From contig JALOQC010000006.1 of assembly GCA_025453555.1 (NCBI GenBank), forward strand, positions 1-40,241: a DNA stretch of 40,241 bases. The letters are read 5' to 3'. Below, piece after piece: positions 39,516 to 40,241 of this stretch. The translations under genes and the position numbers were made by a program. Every line of letters begins with the position of its first letter. The stretch's first letter is position 1. Under the pieces are notes generated by a model. The model made no database searches and was not told the DNA's origin. It saw only the letters and a program-made list of their open reading frames with translations. Source of the stretch: Myxococcota bacterium. Lineage in GTDB: Bacteria; Myxococcota_A; Polyangia; Polyangiales; Houyiibacteriaceae.

Positions 39516-40241
39516 GTGCATCCGCGACTCATCACCGAGAATGCGTGCGTCGCAATCACGCGGCGGACGAGCTTTCGCAAGGCGTTCCTGGCGCCCTGGG
39601 CGGGGTCGTCGCGGAACGTGGTCTCGGCGGCCGCGGCGGACGCGCTGAAGCGCAAGTCGAGCTCGCCGCGCTGGGACGAGGTCGGGCAGATCTTCGCGTA
39701 CGCGGCGGCGCTCGCGCAGCGGGCGACCAACATCGACTGGCACCAGCTCGTGCTGAACGTGACACATCACCACTCGCAGGCGACACCGCGGGATCGGGAG
39801 CTCGCGGAGGCGACGCGGATCCTCCATCGCACGACCGCGTGTGCGCTGAACTGGCTGCTGCGCGAGCGTGGGTTCGACGCGCCCGGCTCGGTCTTCGACA
39901 AACGACAGACCCACTGGATGACCCTGGTCGACCTCGAAGCGGTGACCTTGCGGACGATCTACGACGACGTGAACTGCGTCGCGGCGGGTTGGGTCGAACA
40001 TCCACTCGACGTTCCCCTCGGACATCACCTCGGGTTCGATCTCTGGAAGGCGGGCGGCATCGCGGTGCCGAAGCCGGAGAACGACTTCTTCTCGGACAAG
40101 CTGCCGAAGGAGCTCGAGCTTCGGCTCACGCCTCCGATTGCCTTGGTTCGTCAGTTCGACGGCGACCTCGACGCGATCGTCGGCGCGTTGACCGAGCTGC
40201 GTGACGTGCGCCTCGAGACGCTCGCGCAGGAGCGGCGCGGT
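39516..40241 (+). CDS. Y1/REP-associated-type transposase-like protein, 3' end outside window
   Basis: The frame opens after a TGA at 39504; GTG 39516 is the only plausible start (MHPRLITENACVAITRRTSF), and the frame is still open at the window end, giving 242 residues so far. The opening resembles RAYT/IS200-like proteins that begin with a short strand before RR. Around residues 70-85, WHQLVLNVTHHHSQATP occupies the place of the family's HUH motif (SNHxH), followed by a helix like the family's TVAKxLNxxxGR (HRTTACALNWLLRERG). Later VDLEAVTLRTIYDDVNCVAAG aligns with the family's VxYxLANPVxAGLV, where Tyr is catalytic. All three positions are present but diverged, so a domesticated or degenerate copy is possible. 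Confidence 0.6.
   Translation, partial: MHPRLITENACVAITRRTSFRKAFLAPWAGSSRNVVSAAAADALKRKSSSPRWDEVGQIFAYAAALAQRATNIDWHQLVLNVTHHHSQATPRDRELAEATRILHRTTACALNWLLRERGFDAPGSVFDKRQTHWMTLVDLEAVTLRTIYDDVNCVAAGWVEHPLDVPLGHHLGFDLWKAGGIAVPKPENDFFSDKLPKELELRLTPPIALVRQFDGDLDAIVGALTELRDVRLETLAQERRG

Noticed and set aside
38990-40204. Long plus-strand frame across the right end
   Set aside because: It is a shadow; the frame opened by GTG 39516 encodes a domain-like protein with family landmarks.

Overview
The window looks like chromosome of a very GC-rich, predatory-type soil bacterium of the Myxococcota, most like the Polyangiales/Sandaracinaceae. Grounds: extreme GC bias at third codon positions; many secreted lipoproteins with Asp/Ala/Gly-rich linkers; eukaryote-like Ser/Thr kinases; an FHA-fused enhancer-binding-protein-like regulator; several ECF-type sigma factors; and a C-terminal tripartite tail resembling MYXO-CTERM. 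Taxonomy is inferred from gene style only; there is no rRNA here.

Layout. 1-3.1 kb: tail of a membrane/coiled-coil protein, a phosphodiester-glycosidase-like surface protein, and an FHA-AAA-HTH regulator without the GAFTGA loop. 3.2-7.7 kb: release factor 3 (prfC), divergent from a frameshifted UbiB-type kinase, then a lipoprotein. 7.9-10.7 kb: a large secreted alpha/beta hydrolase. 11-14.4 kb: a small unknown protein, then an ECF sigma factor overlapping a multi-domain membrane protein that carries an STN-like domain. 14.5-18.3 kb: a small lipoprotein, a sigma-like/kinase/coiled-coil fusion, and engB. 18.4-22.4 kb: a translationally coupled three-gene operon (TPR protein, Ser/Thr kinase, winged-helix regulator). 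22.6-27.9 kb: a four-gene operon of secreted proteins (haem-motif lipoprotein, partner lipoprotein, Tat-exported DUF1501, DUF1588/DUF1585-like haem protein). 27.9-34.1 kb: a minus-strand set (lipase lipoprotein, outer-membrane barrel, acyl-CoA ligase, PHB-depolymerase-like lipoprotein) that reads as an extracellular ester/polyester degradation, uptake and activation route. 34.6-37.5 kb: a four-Kazal lipoprotein, a sigma factor fused to a zinc-finger anti-sigma-like domain, and a DUF2892 protein. 37.6-40.2 kb: two unknown proteins and, at the right edge, a Y1/RAYT-like transposase.

Two signals run through the window. First, several genes have an extended -10 element (TGCTA...) only 6-9 nt before the start codon, which implies leaderless mRNAs and helps decide starts, including that of prfC. 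Second, a small hairpin element with loop CTGACC (GGTCAG on the other strand) occurs at four loci. At two of them it lies in frame inside unrelated coding sequences in opposite orientations with the same 33-bp period, which suggests a dispersed palindromic element that can be absorbed into proteins. Low-complexity tandem arrays are frequent, mostly in frame in exported or membrane proteins but in two places intergenic.
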